From NCBI GenBank assembly GCA_001643675.2, contig LSRY02000020.1, forward strand, positions 1,233,501 to 1,297,500: a stretch of 64,000 nucleotides of DNA, given 5' to 3'. The notes beneath the pieces were generated by a model that saw only the letters and a list, made by a program, of their open reading frames with translations, ran no database searches and was not told the origin of the DNA. The first letter of the stretch is position 1. Each line of letters starts with the position of its first letter. Source of the stretch: Monocercomonoides exilis (taxonomy: Eukaryota; Preaxostyla; Oxymonadida; Polymastigidae). Positions 46,192 to 57,100 of this stretch are shown piece after piece. Both the position numbers and the translations under genes were made by a program.

Positions 46192-48448
46192 ATGACAGGC
46201 GAAATTGAAAAGATAAGTCAAAATATTGAAAATGATGAAAACCAGCAAACTCTTCACGATCTGTCTGAAGCCTTATTTGGACAACAACACTCAACTGAAG
46301 CAATTAGGACTGCTCTCACAGATTTTAAAGGATTTAAAGCTGATTCAAAGGTAGCGTTTCATTTGATTCAAAGATATTCATTATTATTTCATGCACATAT
46401 GTTTTGTTTTTAGTTTGAAACAGATTTAAAAACCAGACTGAAAGGGTTCAAGCAAGATAAATTGAAAAACTGCTTGAAACTTGTGAACCAAGTTTCCGGA
46501 GGACCAAAAGTGTGAAAATCGAGTTATTATATTTCTAAACTTGAAGATGGAAAAAAAATTATCAAAAAATTAAAAAAATTTTTTTCAGGAAGAACAAATT
46601 GAGCGTCTTGTGAAGTTTTTGTCATTTCCCATCGATGGAAAAGTGGTATGCAATGCTTTGTTTTGCTTAGTTTGATGAAGTTATAACTTATAAAATTAAT
46701 AATTAAAGCAACTTCCTGCAAAACCAGCAAAAGAATCGACTCAAGAAACTTCATCAGCTAATCAAAGCGAAAAAACCAAAAAGATGAGGCTTGGAGACGA
46801 AGAGGAGGAAGAAGAGTCAGAAGAAGGAGGAGCAAGTGAGGAAGGTGAAGGTGAAGGTGGAAAGAAAAAGAGAAGAACAAAGAAGAAGAAGGATCCTGAA
46901 GCTCCCGTTCATCCACTTAGTGCATTCTTCCTTTTTGGAAATGATATTAGAGAAAAGGTTTTATATATTTTATTTTATGTTTTTCGTAATACTTCATTCT
47001 TTTATTATTATTTTTTTATAATTATTTTGTAACGATTTATTTCTTTATTATAATTATTATTATTATTATTATTTTGTTTTTAGGTTGTTGCTGAGCTTAC
47101 AGAAAAAAAAGGAGAGAAACCAAAAATTGCTGAAGTTGGATCAGAACTTTCACGAAGATGGAAGGAGTTGGACGAAGAGTCAAAGAAACCATACAATGAA
47201 GATGCAGAAAAAAGGAAGCAGAAATACTTGGAAGAGAAAAAAGCATATGTTGAGTCAGGTTTGTGAATAAATGTTAAGAAAACTAAAAATTTAATAAACA
47301 CGTTTTCTTTCTTTCTTTCCCCATTTTTTTTAACCTTTCATTTGAAACAATTGTAAATTGGCAATAAATTCATAACAGGAAAAGAAGCCGCTTGGAAAAA
47401 AAAGATGGCAGAAGAAGAAAAGCAAGATGATTCTTCAGACGGTGAAGAAGGTGGAAAGAAGAAGAAATCAAAGAAACTGGTTGATCCAAATGCACCAAAG
47501 CATCCAAACAGCGTTTACATTATTTTCGTCACAAAAATGAGGCAAAAGGCGTGCCAGTATTATTTTTATATGCTTTATAATAATTTGCTATTTCTTGTTA
47601 TATTTATGATTTGCTTTTGAATGAAAATTTTCTTCTTGAAAATAAATAAATAACATAAATATCATAACATAACATAATTGCAACATTAATTTTGTGGGAA
47701 ATATAGGTGATTGATGAAATGAAAGGCGGTGATGATGCAGCACACGTAGCTCCCAAAGATATCATGACGAAGATTGGAGAGCTGTGGAGAGCGCTTTCAG
47801 ACTCGGAGAAAGAGGAGTACCAAAAATTGGCTGACGAAGAGAAAAAGAAGTACCAAGCAGAGCTGGAAGAATACAACAAAAGTGACAAAAAGAAAGAATG
47901 GGATAGGAAAATGGAAGAAGAGGAGAAAAAAGCAAAAGAGGCATCAAAGAAGAAGAAAGCAGAAAAAGAAAAGGGGAAAGATAAAGCCAAAACCAAATCG
48001 TCGAAAAGTTCTTCAAAAAAAGAAGAGAAAATTGTGAAAGGAAAAGTTCCATCGCGAGAAATGATGAAAAAAAAGATACAGCAATATTTGGATGAAGTAT
48101 GATGAAAATTAAAAATAAAAATTGTGTAAACTTCAGTTGTTTCTGCATTTTTGATCGATCGTTTTTTGTTGCTCTACCAATTTTCCGAAAAAGATTTCTT
48201 TTTATTTTATTTTATTTTATTTTATTTTATTTTATTTATTTATTTCATTCATGTTGGGATTCATTATTGTATGTTTATTGTTGTTGAAAATTATTTTTTG
48301 TGTTTTTCAGGATCCAGAATTGGAGCAAATCAGTTTGAAGCAATTAAGAAAACGACTGGAAGCCGAATTTGATATTCCTCTTTCTGAGCATAAAGCAACC
48401 ATTGAAGCTGTCGTTACAGAAATTACAAGCGCAGATTCCGATGAATAA
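46192..48448 (+). CDS. DEK-like chromatin protein with two HMG boxes
   Basis: Eight exons (46192-46350, 46414-46509, 46589-46645, 46709-46957, 47084-47258, 47379-47548, 47707-48096, 48311-48448) join in frame to 477 residues. Domains: a DEK-like SAP-type N-terminal domain at about 45-103 (LKTRLKGFKQDKLKNCLKLV, IERLVKFLSFP); an acidic/Lys linker; HMG box A about 166-250 (PEAPVHPLSAFFLFGNDIRE, LSRRWKELDEESKKPY); HMG box B about 281-362 (PNAPKHPNSVYIIFVTKMRQ, IGELWRALSDSEKEEY); a Lys/Glu linker; and a DEK C-terminal domain about 418-475 (SREMMKKKIQQYLDE, LKQLRKRLEAEFDIPLSEHK). HMG boxes bend DNA and DEK domains bind structured DNA, so it is probably a nuclear architectural or FACT-like protein. 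Intron 6 appears to use a GC donor. Confidence 0.9.
48200..48235 (+). repeat. TTTTA microsatellite in last intron of HMG gene
   Basis: About seven TTTTA units. It lies inside the 214-nt intron between exons 7 and 8. A similar tract occurs at 49275-49318 beside the foldback element. Confidence 0.85.
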
Positions 48449-48729
48449 ATTTTCGTAAAAGCATTTAATAGTGATTTCATTTGTATGTGTACTGTTTATT
48501 ATGATTCCATATTTTAATGGACATTACTTTAAACTCAAAAATGAAAAACAGTGAATTATCATTTAGAAAAAATTTTACATTTCTATTTTAAAGTTATTTC
48601 AATTCACATCACAAAATATATTGCACATTTGGGAAAAAACAATGTGATTTTTCATTATTGAAATAACATAAAAATAAAATTTAATTTTTGCCAATAAGAT
48701 TTCTTTTTGAAGCCTTTCACATTTTTATA

Positions 48730-48942
48730 ATATGGCTGATCCTTTTTGAAATCATACTTTTGTTCGAGTTTTGATCAAAATTCTATTCTCAATGGGATTT
48801 TGAAAAAAAGAACTTCAACAGTTAATTCATTCAGCATATGATGATATTACAAAGAAAATAAATTATATCCTAAATCCCTTTGAGAATAAAATTTTGATCA
48901 AAATTCGAACGAAAGAATGATTTAAAAAAGGAACAGCCATAT
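48730..48942 (+). mobile_element. MITE family B, 71-bp terminal inverted repeats
   Basis: About 213 bp. The left end TATGGCTGATCCTTTTTGAA pairs with the inverted right end TTTAAAAAAGGAACAGCCATA, and the imperfect complementarity extends about 71 bp (48730-48800 with 48872-48942). Both ends carry TA. Its right end directly abuts MITE A copy 3. Confidence 0.8.
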
Positions 48943-49214
48943 ATGGGGGGAAATATAAACTTTCAAGCTTTTTTTGCGCAAAGCACAAAAAAATGTTTCA
49001 CTCACAACATAACAAAACTCTCTCAAATATCAAAATAAAAAGGATTCTGATATCCATAAACAGGAATAATTGATTTCATGACACAATGTTTTGTGGCATC
49101 ACAAATATTACAAAAAAGAAAGAAAATTTACTTGGATTTTTTGATCAATATAAGACTATAAAAAGTGCATAATTTTCAATGAAAATGCTTGAAGTGACAT
49201 ATTTTTCCCCATAT
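48941..49214 (+). mobile_element. MITE family A, copy 3
   Basis: About 274 bp. Starts TATGGGGGGAAATATAAAC and ends ATATTTTTCCCCATAT, with the CTTTCAAGCTTTT and CAATGAAAATGCTTGAAG signatures of copies 1 and 2. It has diverged more than those copies. Confidence 0.8.
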
Positions 49215-49330
49215 TTCATCGAAAACTACGTTTCATGCATTTCATTATTATTATTATGATAATTTTGTTTTGTTTCGTTTTGTTTCGTTTTATTTTATTT
49301 TATTTTATTTTATTTATTTTTTTTTTTTTA

Positions 49331-50391
49331 GTGGAGTTTTTTATCCGGACATTTTTTTTATCCGGACAAAAAGTTAAAATTTAAATATCTCAACAATTAT
49401 TCAATATTAATTTCCAGCAATTTGCACAGTTGTATGTTAGCATATATGACATCGATTCATATACAAAATTTTCATAGCAGTGTTGTATAATTTTTGAAAT
49501 AAATAATTTTTATTTTTGAAAATCCGACTTTTGATGAATTTTTCTATTTTAATAAGATGATTTGGTTCGTCTTTTATTCATAGTAATTAATTTTTCTATA
49601 TTGAAAATTATTCTGGTTATTTTTTATTTTCCACAATTTGCTCTTTCTAATGGAATGAAAATCTGTCATTTTTGAAAAATTTTTGTTAATGGGACAACTT
49701 AAAAAATATTTTTCATTAAATGCAGGACCATCGAACAAAAACAAACACATACATTAATTAATATAACAGTTATATAAAATTACTGAGTAGTTGTCATTCA
49801 AAATGTTTCAATGTTTGTCTTTGAAAACAAATAAAAATAGAAATAATTTCTAATCGATTTGTGATATTTATCATTTATGGATGTTAATCAATTTGTTGAA
49901 ATAAATATTGAAACATTTTGAATGACAACTACTCAGTAATTTTATATAACTGTTATATTAATTAATGTATGTGTTTGTTTTTGTTCGATGGTCCTGCATT
50001 TAATGAAAAATATTTTTTAAGTTGTCCCATTAACAAAAATTTTTCAAAAATGACAGATTTTCATTCCATTAGAAAGAGCAAATTGTGGAAAATAAAAAAT
50101 AACCAGAATAATTTTCAATATAGAAAAATTAATTACTATGAATAAAAGACGAACCAAATCATCTTATTAAAATAGAAAAATTCATCAAAAGTCGGATTTT
50201 CAAAAATAAAAATTATTTATTTCAAAAATTATACAACACTGCTATGAAAATTTTGTATATGAATCGATGTCATATATGCTAACATACAACTGTGCAAATT
50301 GCTGGAAATTAATATTGAATAATTGTTGAGATATTTAAATTTTAACTTTTTGTCCGGATTAAAAAAAAGTCCTAATAAAAAAAAACTACCC
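49331..50391. mobile_element. Foldback element with 452-bp inverted arms
   Basis: Nearly perfect arms at 49361-49812 and 49907-50359 are separated by 94 bp. The complementarity continues imperfectly to ends GTGGAGTTTTTT and, inverted, GGGTAGTTTTTTTT, each flanked by TA (49329-49330, 50392-50393). This is the layout of a non-autonomous Tc1/mariner foldback. No coding capacity. Confidence 0.92.
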
Positions 50392-50393
50392 TA

Positions 50394-50799
50394 TTAATTA
50401 AAAAAAATTTTTTTTTGTGACAGAAAAATGATTTTCTTTGTTATATATATACTAAAACAAAACATTTGAACGTGGAGATCATTCATTGTTAAAAAAAAAT
50501 TCAATAAATAACATAATAATTAATTCGCACTCTTTCTAATCTCTATAATAAAATTACATTTTCCTTTCAAAATTATTTTCTTTCAAATTCAGCAATTTCA
50601 TAACATTTAAACTTTGCGTGCACTTTCGTTCTAAACAAAATTTCATTATTTACTGAAGTTGATGATATTTTCGGATCATATAGTTCTTAAATCAGAAATC
50701 CTATCCCACAACTTCATTTGATTTAAAATGATCTGATATATACATTGGAAAAGGTGTTCGTGAGCAACGAACAACGTCTCACAGTCGTCATAAATCCAT
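50394..50799. other. AT-rich spacer upstream of ankyrin-like gene
   Basis: No gene seen. It holds the 5' flank of the repeat-protein gene, with long A and T runs. Confidence 0.45.
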
Positions 50800-51600
50800 A
50801 TGAGAAACGATATTGATTCGATGAGTAATTGCGTATCTGACAGATTGGAAATGAACAAGTGGATAGGATATAGTGGAACTTTTGGCGATCATGATGGAAG
50901 AACAAAGGCAATGCAATATATCATCAACGCCAAAGCTGAACCTCCAGAAAGGATGAGACATGATGTTACTCTTACTGATGATAACGGATGGACAATGGCA
51001 ATGATATGGATAATATATATCAAAACAGAGCCACCGGAGTGGATGAGACACAAAGTTACATTGTGTGATGTACATGGGTGGACAATGGCAATGCATTGGA
51101 TTCAATTTGTACAAACAGAACCTCCAGAGTGGATGAGGCATGATATTATTCTTGGCGAAAAGAATAAAAGAACAATGGCAATGACATGGATCAAATATGT
51201 AAAGATAGAACCACCAGAATGGATGAGACATGACAAAACGCTTGCTGATAGCAGAGGATGGACAATGTCCATGTACTGGATAACATTTGTGAAAACAGAT
51301 CCACCAGAATGGATGAGGCATGACATTACTCTTGTTGATAGCAAAGGAAGAACAATGGCTATGTTCTGGATTGAATATGTGAAGACAGATCCACCAGCAT
51401 GGATGAGGCATGGAATCACAAAAAAAGGAGGTATTTGGGAACGAACAATGGCCATGATATGGGTTGAATATGTCAAAACTGAACCTCCTGAATGGATGAG
51501 ACATGACATCACGGTTTGCGATAAGGATGGAGATACAATGGTTGATTATTGGAAAAACAATTTAACAATTGACCCACCAGAATGGATGAAGACAGATTAA
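50800..51600 (+). CDS. Ankyrin-like tandem-repeat protein
   Basis: A 266-residue protein made almost entirely of seven or eight tandem repeats of about 31 residues, close to the pattern D-x-x-G-x-TMAMxWIxYVKTEPPEWMRHD. Similar PPEW-containing degenerate ankyrin repeats occur in large trichomonad and oxymonad families (recalled, not searched). They are thought to mediate protein binding. The repeats are alike in DNA too (CCAGAATGGATGAGACATGA recurs), which points to recent internal expansion or gene conversion. The start is the ATG at 50800, within the first partial repeat; no upstream exon is visible. Single exon, no signal peptide. The complementary strand is also open for 238 codons, but its Cys/His/Phe composition mirrors the repeat and has no domain. 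Confidence 0.8.
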   Translation: MRNDIDSMSNCVSDRLEMNKWIGYSGTFGDHDGRTKAMQYIINAKAEPPERMRHDVTLTDDNGWTMAMIWIIYIKTEPPEWMRHKVTLCDVHGWTMAMHWIQFVQTEPPEWMRHDIILGEKNKRTMAMTWIKYVKIEPPEWMRHDKTLADSRGWTMSMYWITFVKTDPPEWMRHDITLVDSKGRTMAMFWIEYVKTDPPAWMRHGITKKGGIWERTMAMIWVEYVKTEPPEWMRHDITVCDKDGDTMVDYWKNNLTIDPPEWMKTD

Positions 51601-52086
51601 TCAATATAACCGCAAAAAAGTGTCTCTTTGGAAATGAAATTCGTTTCTTGAACTTCAACAAATCAACATTTCACTGCATGTCTGAACAAAAACCTTTGTC
51701 ATTCATGAGATGAAATGCTTGATATTGGAATGTTCTTTCTTTTTTGAATTGATTTTCACTCTTTTCATGGATATTTGGACATGCTTCAAAAAACACTCAT
51801 TTTTGAATATCTCCTTTTGCTTTCTCATTGCTTTGATACCTTCTGTCCAAATGAAAGAATCATTTCACTTTTTGTATTTTTAATTTCTCAGATTCATCAA
51901 ATAAGTCGATTTTCTTTTTCATTGTAATATCCACATGCAAAAGTTGATTGATTCAGATGAAATAATATTTTTTTCCATTCATTTCCATTTCACAGTATTA
52001 ACTGATATCGTAAAATTGATTTTTTTTTTCAAAAAATCATTCAAGAAATCAGAAGAAATGAAAGAAGCAAGATGAGCGATCGAGAA
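51601..52086. other. Convergent intergenic spacer
   Basis: No gene seen. It lies between the stops of the ankyrin-like gene and the minus-strand hypothetical gene, so it is 3' flank to both. Confidence 0.45.
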
Positions 52087-52779
52087 TCAATAATAATTTG
52101 CAATCTTTTTCAAACTATTATTTTGAGTGTTGGATATGGTTGATGATAAAGAAGAGTCAAGGAATACATTATCATCCATCTCATCAACTTCAACAGCAAA
52201 AACAGCATCAATATTTGTTCTAACAAAAAATCTGTGCCCAATCACTTCATCTATGTCGAATCTTTTGGATGCAATTACCTGTTCTTCTCCACATGAGAAG
52301 CTGATTGTGGATCTGAGGGATTCACTGTTCATGTTGCTGCATGGAAGGAACGAGAAGAAGGAGATGGCAATTGGCTCATTGAAGGAGAGAGAACAAACAG
52401 CTGCCCAAATCCTGTTCTGGGTGGCAAATCTGGCACTCCACTCCTTTGACGAGATGGAAAATGGATTGTCTTCACTGGCCAATCTCAGTCCCCACATTGT
52501 GCTGTTCTCAGAGCACATGGTGATCTGCATTGCCCTCCACTCCGACTGTTCATCTTCAGACGATTCCGACTCATCCTCCATCTCTTCGTCAACTGTTGTG
52601 ACATCTGCCAGCGATGACGACGATGATGATGACAGAGACTCTCTTCCTTCATCAGCATTTGAGATGAAGATTATCACAATAAAGAGTGCCTGAGGTGGAA
52701 GGCGCCCGAGTTGCTGATCAACAAGAAGACGAAGGGTAACAAAAGAGTCAGTTGCCTTTTCGGTTGTTATTATGTGCAT
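52087..52779 (-). CDS. Hypothetical acidic protein
   Basis: A 230-residue frame starting MHIITTEKATDSFVTLRLLV. It has a hydrophobic segment (LFIVIIFIS) near residue 35, a Ser run followed by an acidic stretch at about 50-80, then mixed beta-type sequence (NTDAVF-like, RFFVRTNIDAVFAVEVDEMD). The plus strand is open for 188 codons over the same interval, so the choice of strand is uncertain. I prefer minus because it is longer, covers the whole interval and has less biased composition. No family recognised. Confidence 0.5.
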   Translation of the reverse strand: MHIITTEKATDSFVTLRLLVDQQLGRLPPQALFIVIIFISNADEGRESLSSSSSSSLADVTTVDEEMEDESESSEDEQSEWRAMQITMCSENSTMWGLRLASEDNPFSISSKEWSARFATQNRIWAAVCSLSFNEPIAISFFSFLPCSNMNSESLRSTISFSCGEEQVIASKRFDIDEVIGHRFFVRTNIDAVFAVEVDEMDDNVFLDSSLSSTISNTQNNSLKKIANYY

Positions 52780-54149
52780 GGTCTTAAACTCCAGATTTCA
52801 TTAAAAAAGAAGGTAAATGATTGAAATAAATAAGATTAATTTGAAAAGATCGATTTTACAAAAAGCGATTAAGTTATCTTCTCTTTGGAGCGTCGTTGAT
52901 AAAGGGCTCGACAGTTCTTCTCAAATCGTTTGCCGTATGTTTATGTTTGTATGGAGTTCTTTCAACTATTCGTATCATGCATTTTATTGATTTTATTCTC
53001 ATTTGTTACAGATCGTAAAACATCTGTTGATCGCTCAGCCATAAAACGGATTCAGCAAGCTTATTTTCAGTGAAAGTGAAATTGTGTTTGTAAAGAAAGA
53101 GGAGAAGTTGCAAAAGCATGTTAGCAGATTGATGAACAGAATGAAGAAATTGACTTCAAAATTAATTTTTCTGTTAAATTACTTTCTGCACTTTGAGCAT
53201 TTTAATAGAATCATCAATCCATGTTTTGTGAGTTGCCTTTTCCACATCTTAATGTTCAAAATTCGAAATCTTCCTCAATTCATTGTCAGCTTCCACAGTA
53301 ACCTTTTACATCATTCCTCATTTGTCAGACGAAGTCAGTCCCAGAGGATGATAAAACAGCAGAAGAACGAATATCCAACATGTCAGACCACAATCAGGTA
53401 TGTATTCTTTGAACATGGGAAGATCATTCCATGAATGAAACAGTATCAATGGCTGAAAGGTGGCTGAAGTTCAGAGACTTGAGACGTTAAATTTGAAGAT
53501 GATGACAGTGGCTTAGCTGTTGAAGTACCACAACTGATATGACTACCGAAGCTCTTCGATTTCACCAAACTGGTTGGAGAATGAATGAAGAAGCATGAGA
53601 TGAGAATGAAGAATAACTTGTATTTTCTTTTGTTCGAAACAAAGACTCCGAAGGAATCGAGTGAAAAGGAATAAGAAGCCTGATAAATCTACGCATTTGG
53701 CGAGAAAACAGAAGAAGAGATTGTCTCTATCAGCTCAAAAATCGAAGAATTTGGTTGTTTCTCTTTCGTGTTTAGTATTCCCATTGGATTCTCTGTTCTC
53801 CACTTTCCTTTAAAAGAACTTCTTGTAGCATTACCTTTGTATCCATTGGTATATTCAGCTTCTTTTTCCTTTTCTTCTTCTTCTTTCATCCCAACAAACA
53901 AAAAATGAAACAGAAACCTCCTTCACCTTCCATGCATTCATAGTCTAGATTGATGAAAATATTCAATCAAATAGCAGCATAATTTCAGCAAGGCAACATT
54001 TCTGGATCAGATCATATTTTAGTCTAACGCATAGCAATTAACATACTTATTAAATGGTTTGCTCATATTTTGATTGAAGTACATCCCTCCGCGTGTGTTG
54101 TGGATGTGCACCGCCACAACACAAATAAGGCGATTCTGTAGAAAGAACT
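52780..54149 (+). pseudogene. Region of coding debris
   Basis: Scattered plus-strand fragments (for example a 116-codon frame at 53084-53434 with Lys/Arg/Leu-rich sequence) are interrupted by many stops. A minus-strand Lys/Glu-rich frame at 53689-53901 is also unsupported. Composition is less AT-rich than true spacers, which suggests decayed genes, but no family is recognisable. Confidence 0.3.
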
Positions 54150-57100
54150 TTCATTGAACCAATCGAATCACTCGTTTGTCCACGAGCTCACTCCAACCAA
54201 CGATACATTCAACCACTACGATGGCCTACTCAACACAGAGACTGGCATGCGCTTTCTGCAGAATCTGCTGCACCTTCCTTTCTGCTTGTATGCTGCTCCG
54301 CTGGGAAGTAAGTGGTGCTGGAGATCTCGAGCCAGATGCAGATCCTAACTGACGCATATGTTGTGTTTGAGAGCGGGCGAGGAGAAGAAGCTACGGAAAT
54401 ACGCTTTTTGGAACAGGTTCCCCTCGGAGAGGTGGATACTCCGATGCAGTCATTCGTGCTGCGGAACGAAGGCGGGACGAATATCGACCACATACTCGAC
54501 CTGACTGATGTGGAGCTAGTAAATGAATCGGCGCCTGATTTCCCTCTGTTTAAGTGCCCTGTCACGAGAGGGATTGTACCTGCGTATGGAAAGCAGACGA
54601 TATACTGGCGCTTCCGTCCACTGATGCAGAGAGGTTATTTGGTGAGGATTTAGATCAAGTTGGTAAGCAGATACTGCTCAATGAGTGAGATGCGTGAGTG
54701 TGCTGGAGGAGTATCAGAGGGAAGAGGAAGTGATGGAACTAAGACATCACGCACATAAAAATTGTGCCGCAAGCGCTGCTGGACGGTGAAGGCTTTATCG
54801 CAAAGGAAGGTGCAGAGCCACTTGTGGACGAGAAAAAGACAACAATTCCAGCTCCTCTTTTTCCACTGCCTGGGCAGCTGTGCTTGTTGTCAACTGAGCG
54901 AATTGGCTTTGGGAGTGTGGCATGTGGGAGCATCGAGCGAAGGCTGGTGTGTCTGGTGTGTCCGCGCACAAAACCGCATCTGGCGCTGCGGAATAGGGCG
55001 AATGAGAGAAGAGAGAAGAGAGGTATCCTGCATGACTGGAAAGAGAGCCATCCGCTGATCATGTCGCAGGTTGTGACAATTCGGCCGATCAAAGGAAAAA
55101 TTGCAGAAGGATAGAAATGTGTGTGTTGTGGAGCTGCATGCACCGATAGCTGTACAAGTTGTGGACACTTCACTTCAATTCCACATCAGAGATGCAATTT
55201 TCACTTCCTCCATCTCAAATTCTCCAATTAAAAATCAGAATTCTTCATCGTCTTCTTCAATTAATGCTGTTGGAGCAAGTTCAGAAGTTAATCAGATCTT
55301 TTCGTATTATCGTTTCCCTTCAGCTCGTAGCTCATCTTCTATGAATGCTTCTTCTTCTTCTTCATCTTCTGTTGTTGCTTCCAACATAAGCTCAGGCAAT
55401 ATTTATGATCACTCCATCATCGCCTCACTCTCCACGCAGCACTCTCAACTGGGAAAAATCAAAGGGCTTCCTTCTTCTTCGTATCCTGTGACTTCTCAAT
55501 CTTCTTCTTCCTCCTCACTGGCAATTGCCCCTCATCAACCAAGCTTCCGCAAACAGCCACCGAGAGTGTGTGTCATTGAGCGCATGACGAAGAAGCGGGG
55601 CATTCAAATAGCCACCAGATTTGAGCAATTCCACCATTTCCTGGAAAAAGCGAGAGACGAAGAGAAGTCGTTTCTGTTGGTGCTGGCGAGGCGGTCTGTT
55701 GATCTCCTTTCGGCAACTGCTGCATTGACGCTGCAATTGCGAAAAACGGTCAGCAGCATTCTGCTTAATGAGGTCACGAAGCAGGCGCAGAAGATAGCAG
55801 CACAGGCAAAAGAGGAGCAAAAGATCAGGATTTTGCAGAAGGAGAAGAAGAGAGAGGCATTTGGGATGTACAACCTCACTCCAACTACGTCCGCCATGAA
55901 ATGAACAAGAAAGAACAAAGGGAACTTGGGTCCGCTGAGAGAGTCGCGAAGCAGCAGTGCTAAAGGAAGAAGGATGACTGATGCAGAAGAAGCGAGCGGA
56001 GTGAATGAGTCACTTCCTCCTTTGTTGAATCCGTCTTTTGGCTGTTCTTTTAGTTCTGGCTCAGTCTCAGTTCCATCGTATTCTCAGAAGAGATTTGTGC
56101 ATCAGGAGTCTGTGCAAACATAGGAGATTCAAGGAATTCAAGGGCTTGCACCAACGGGAGCAATGACAAAGCAAGGCTATTCATTTCGTTTGTATCCTTT
56201 AGGGATGCAAGAGCCAAATGAAGGAGAAAAAGTACATGAAGGGCGGATGTCGTCGAAGAAGAAGAAGTTTAGTGAATCGGAAGAGCTGTAGGATTTGTAT
56301 GGAGGGATGAGTGGAAAGCTGGGTGAGTGAGAGGAAGACTGAGAATGGGATGATGGCTTCATAAAGCCAGACCAGAAGATATTTTTGAGAGTGTCGTTCA
56401 AAAGCAGCTCTGCCAACAGGTTTTTGGAGCTGCATGGGGATTCTTATCTTTTGCAAGTGTTTCTGTCTCAGCCACCGCTCAGTACTGACGGAAATAGAAA
56501 GATTCCTTTTGTTTATTCTCTCTTCTTCTTTTTCCTCCTCCTCCTCCTCCTCCTCCTCCTCTTCTTCTTCTTCTTCTTCTTCTTCTTCTTCTTCTTCTTC
56601 TTCTTCTTCTTCTTCTTCTTCTTCTTCTTCTTCTTTTGCTTCTTTTGCTTCTTCTTTTGCTTCTGCTTCTTCTTCTCCTTCAAAAATATGTTCTTCTTCA
56701 CCTATTTTTAAATCCTTGTCTAAGAATATCAATTCCATTTGTTTCTATCGCTCGAAATCAATGAGCTTTTGTTTCTAGTCGGTCTTTCAAATCGGAATAT
56801 GGATGCGTTTGTGTCTCCTGTGGAGCTGCCGGCAGACGTGGTGGGTTATCTGAAAAAGCTTCTTGTGGCCGGGGCAGCGCGGCAGTTGTCTCTTCGTCCA
56901 GCGCATTTGTTTTTGTCTTTCTCTCATGGAGCAGCACGCCGTTCAACTTCACCATTCCGGAGGCGGAGAAGCGAAGAGAAGAAGGCAGCAGGATATGATC
57001 GGCCATCATCTTCATCTTCGTCATCAGCACCTGCGATTGACCCTTCGGATGCGTCGGTGGTGGCAGCGTCATACACTTCGGTAGTAGATATGAACGACAT

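Noticed and set aside
45944-46195. 83-codon hydrophobic frame upstream of the HMG/DEK gene
   Set aside because: AT-driven Phe/Tyr/Ile composition with no family; more likely leader or intron sequence.
50788-51504. Antisense 238-codon frame rich in Cys, His and Phe opposite the ankyrin-like gene
   Set aside because: It mirrors the tandem repeat of the sense gene and has no domain or independent support.
56199-56738. Minus-strand 179-codon poly-Glu protein
   Set aside because: Produced by the CTT/CTC simple repeat; no flanking protein-like sequence.
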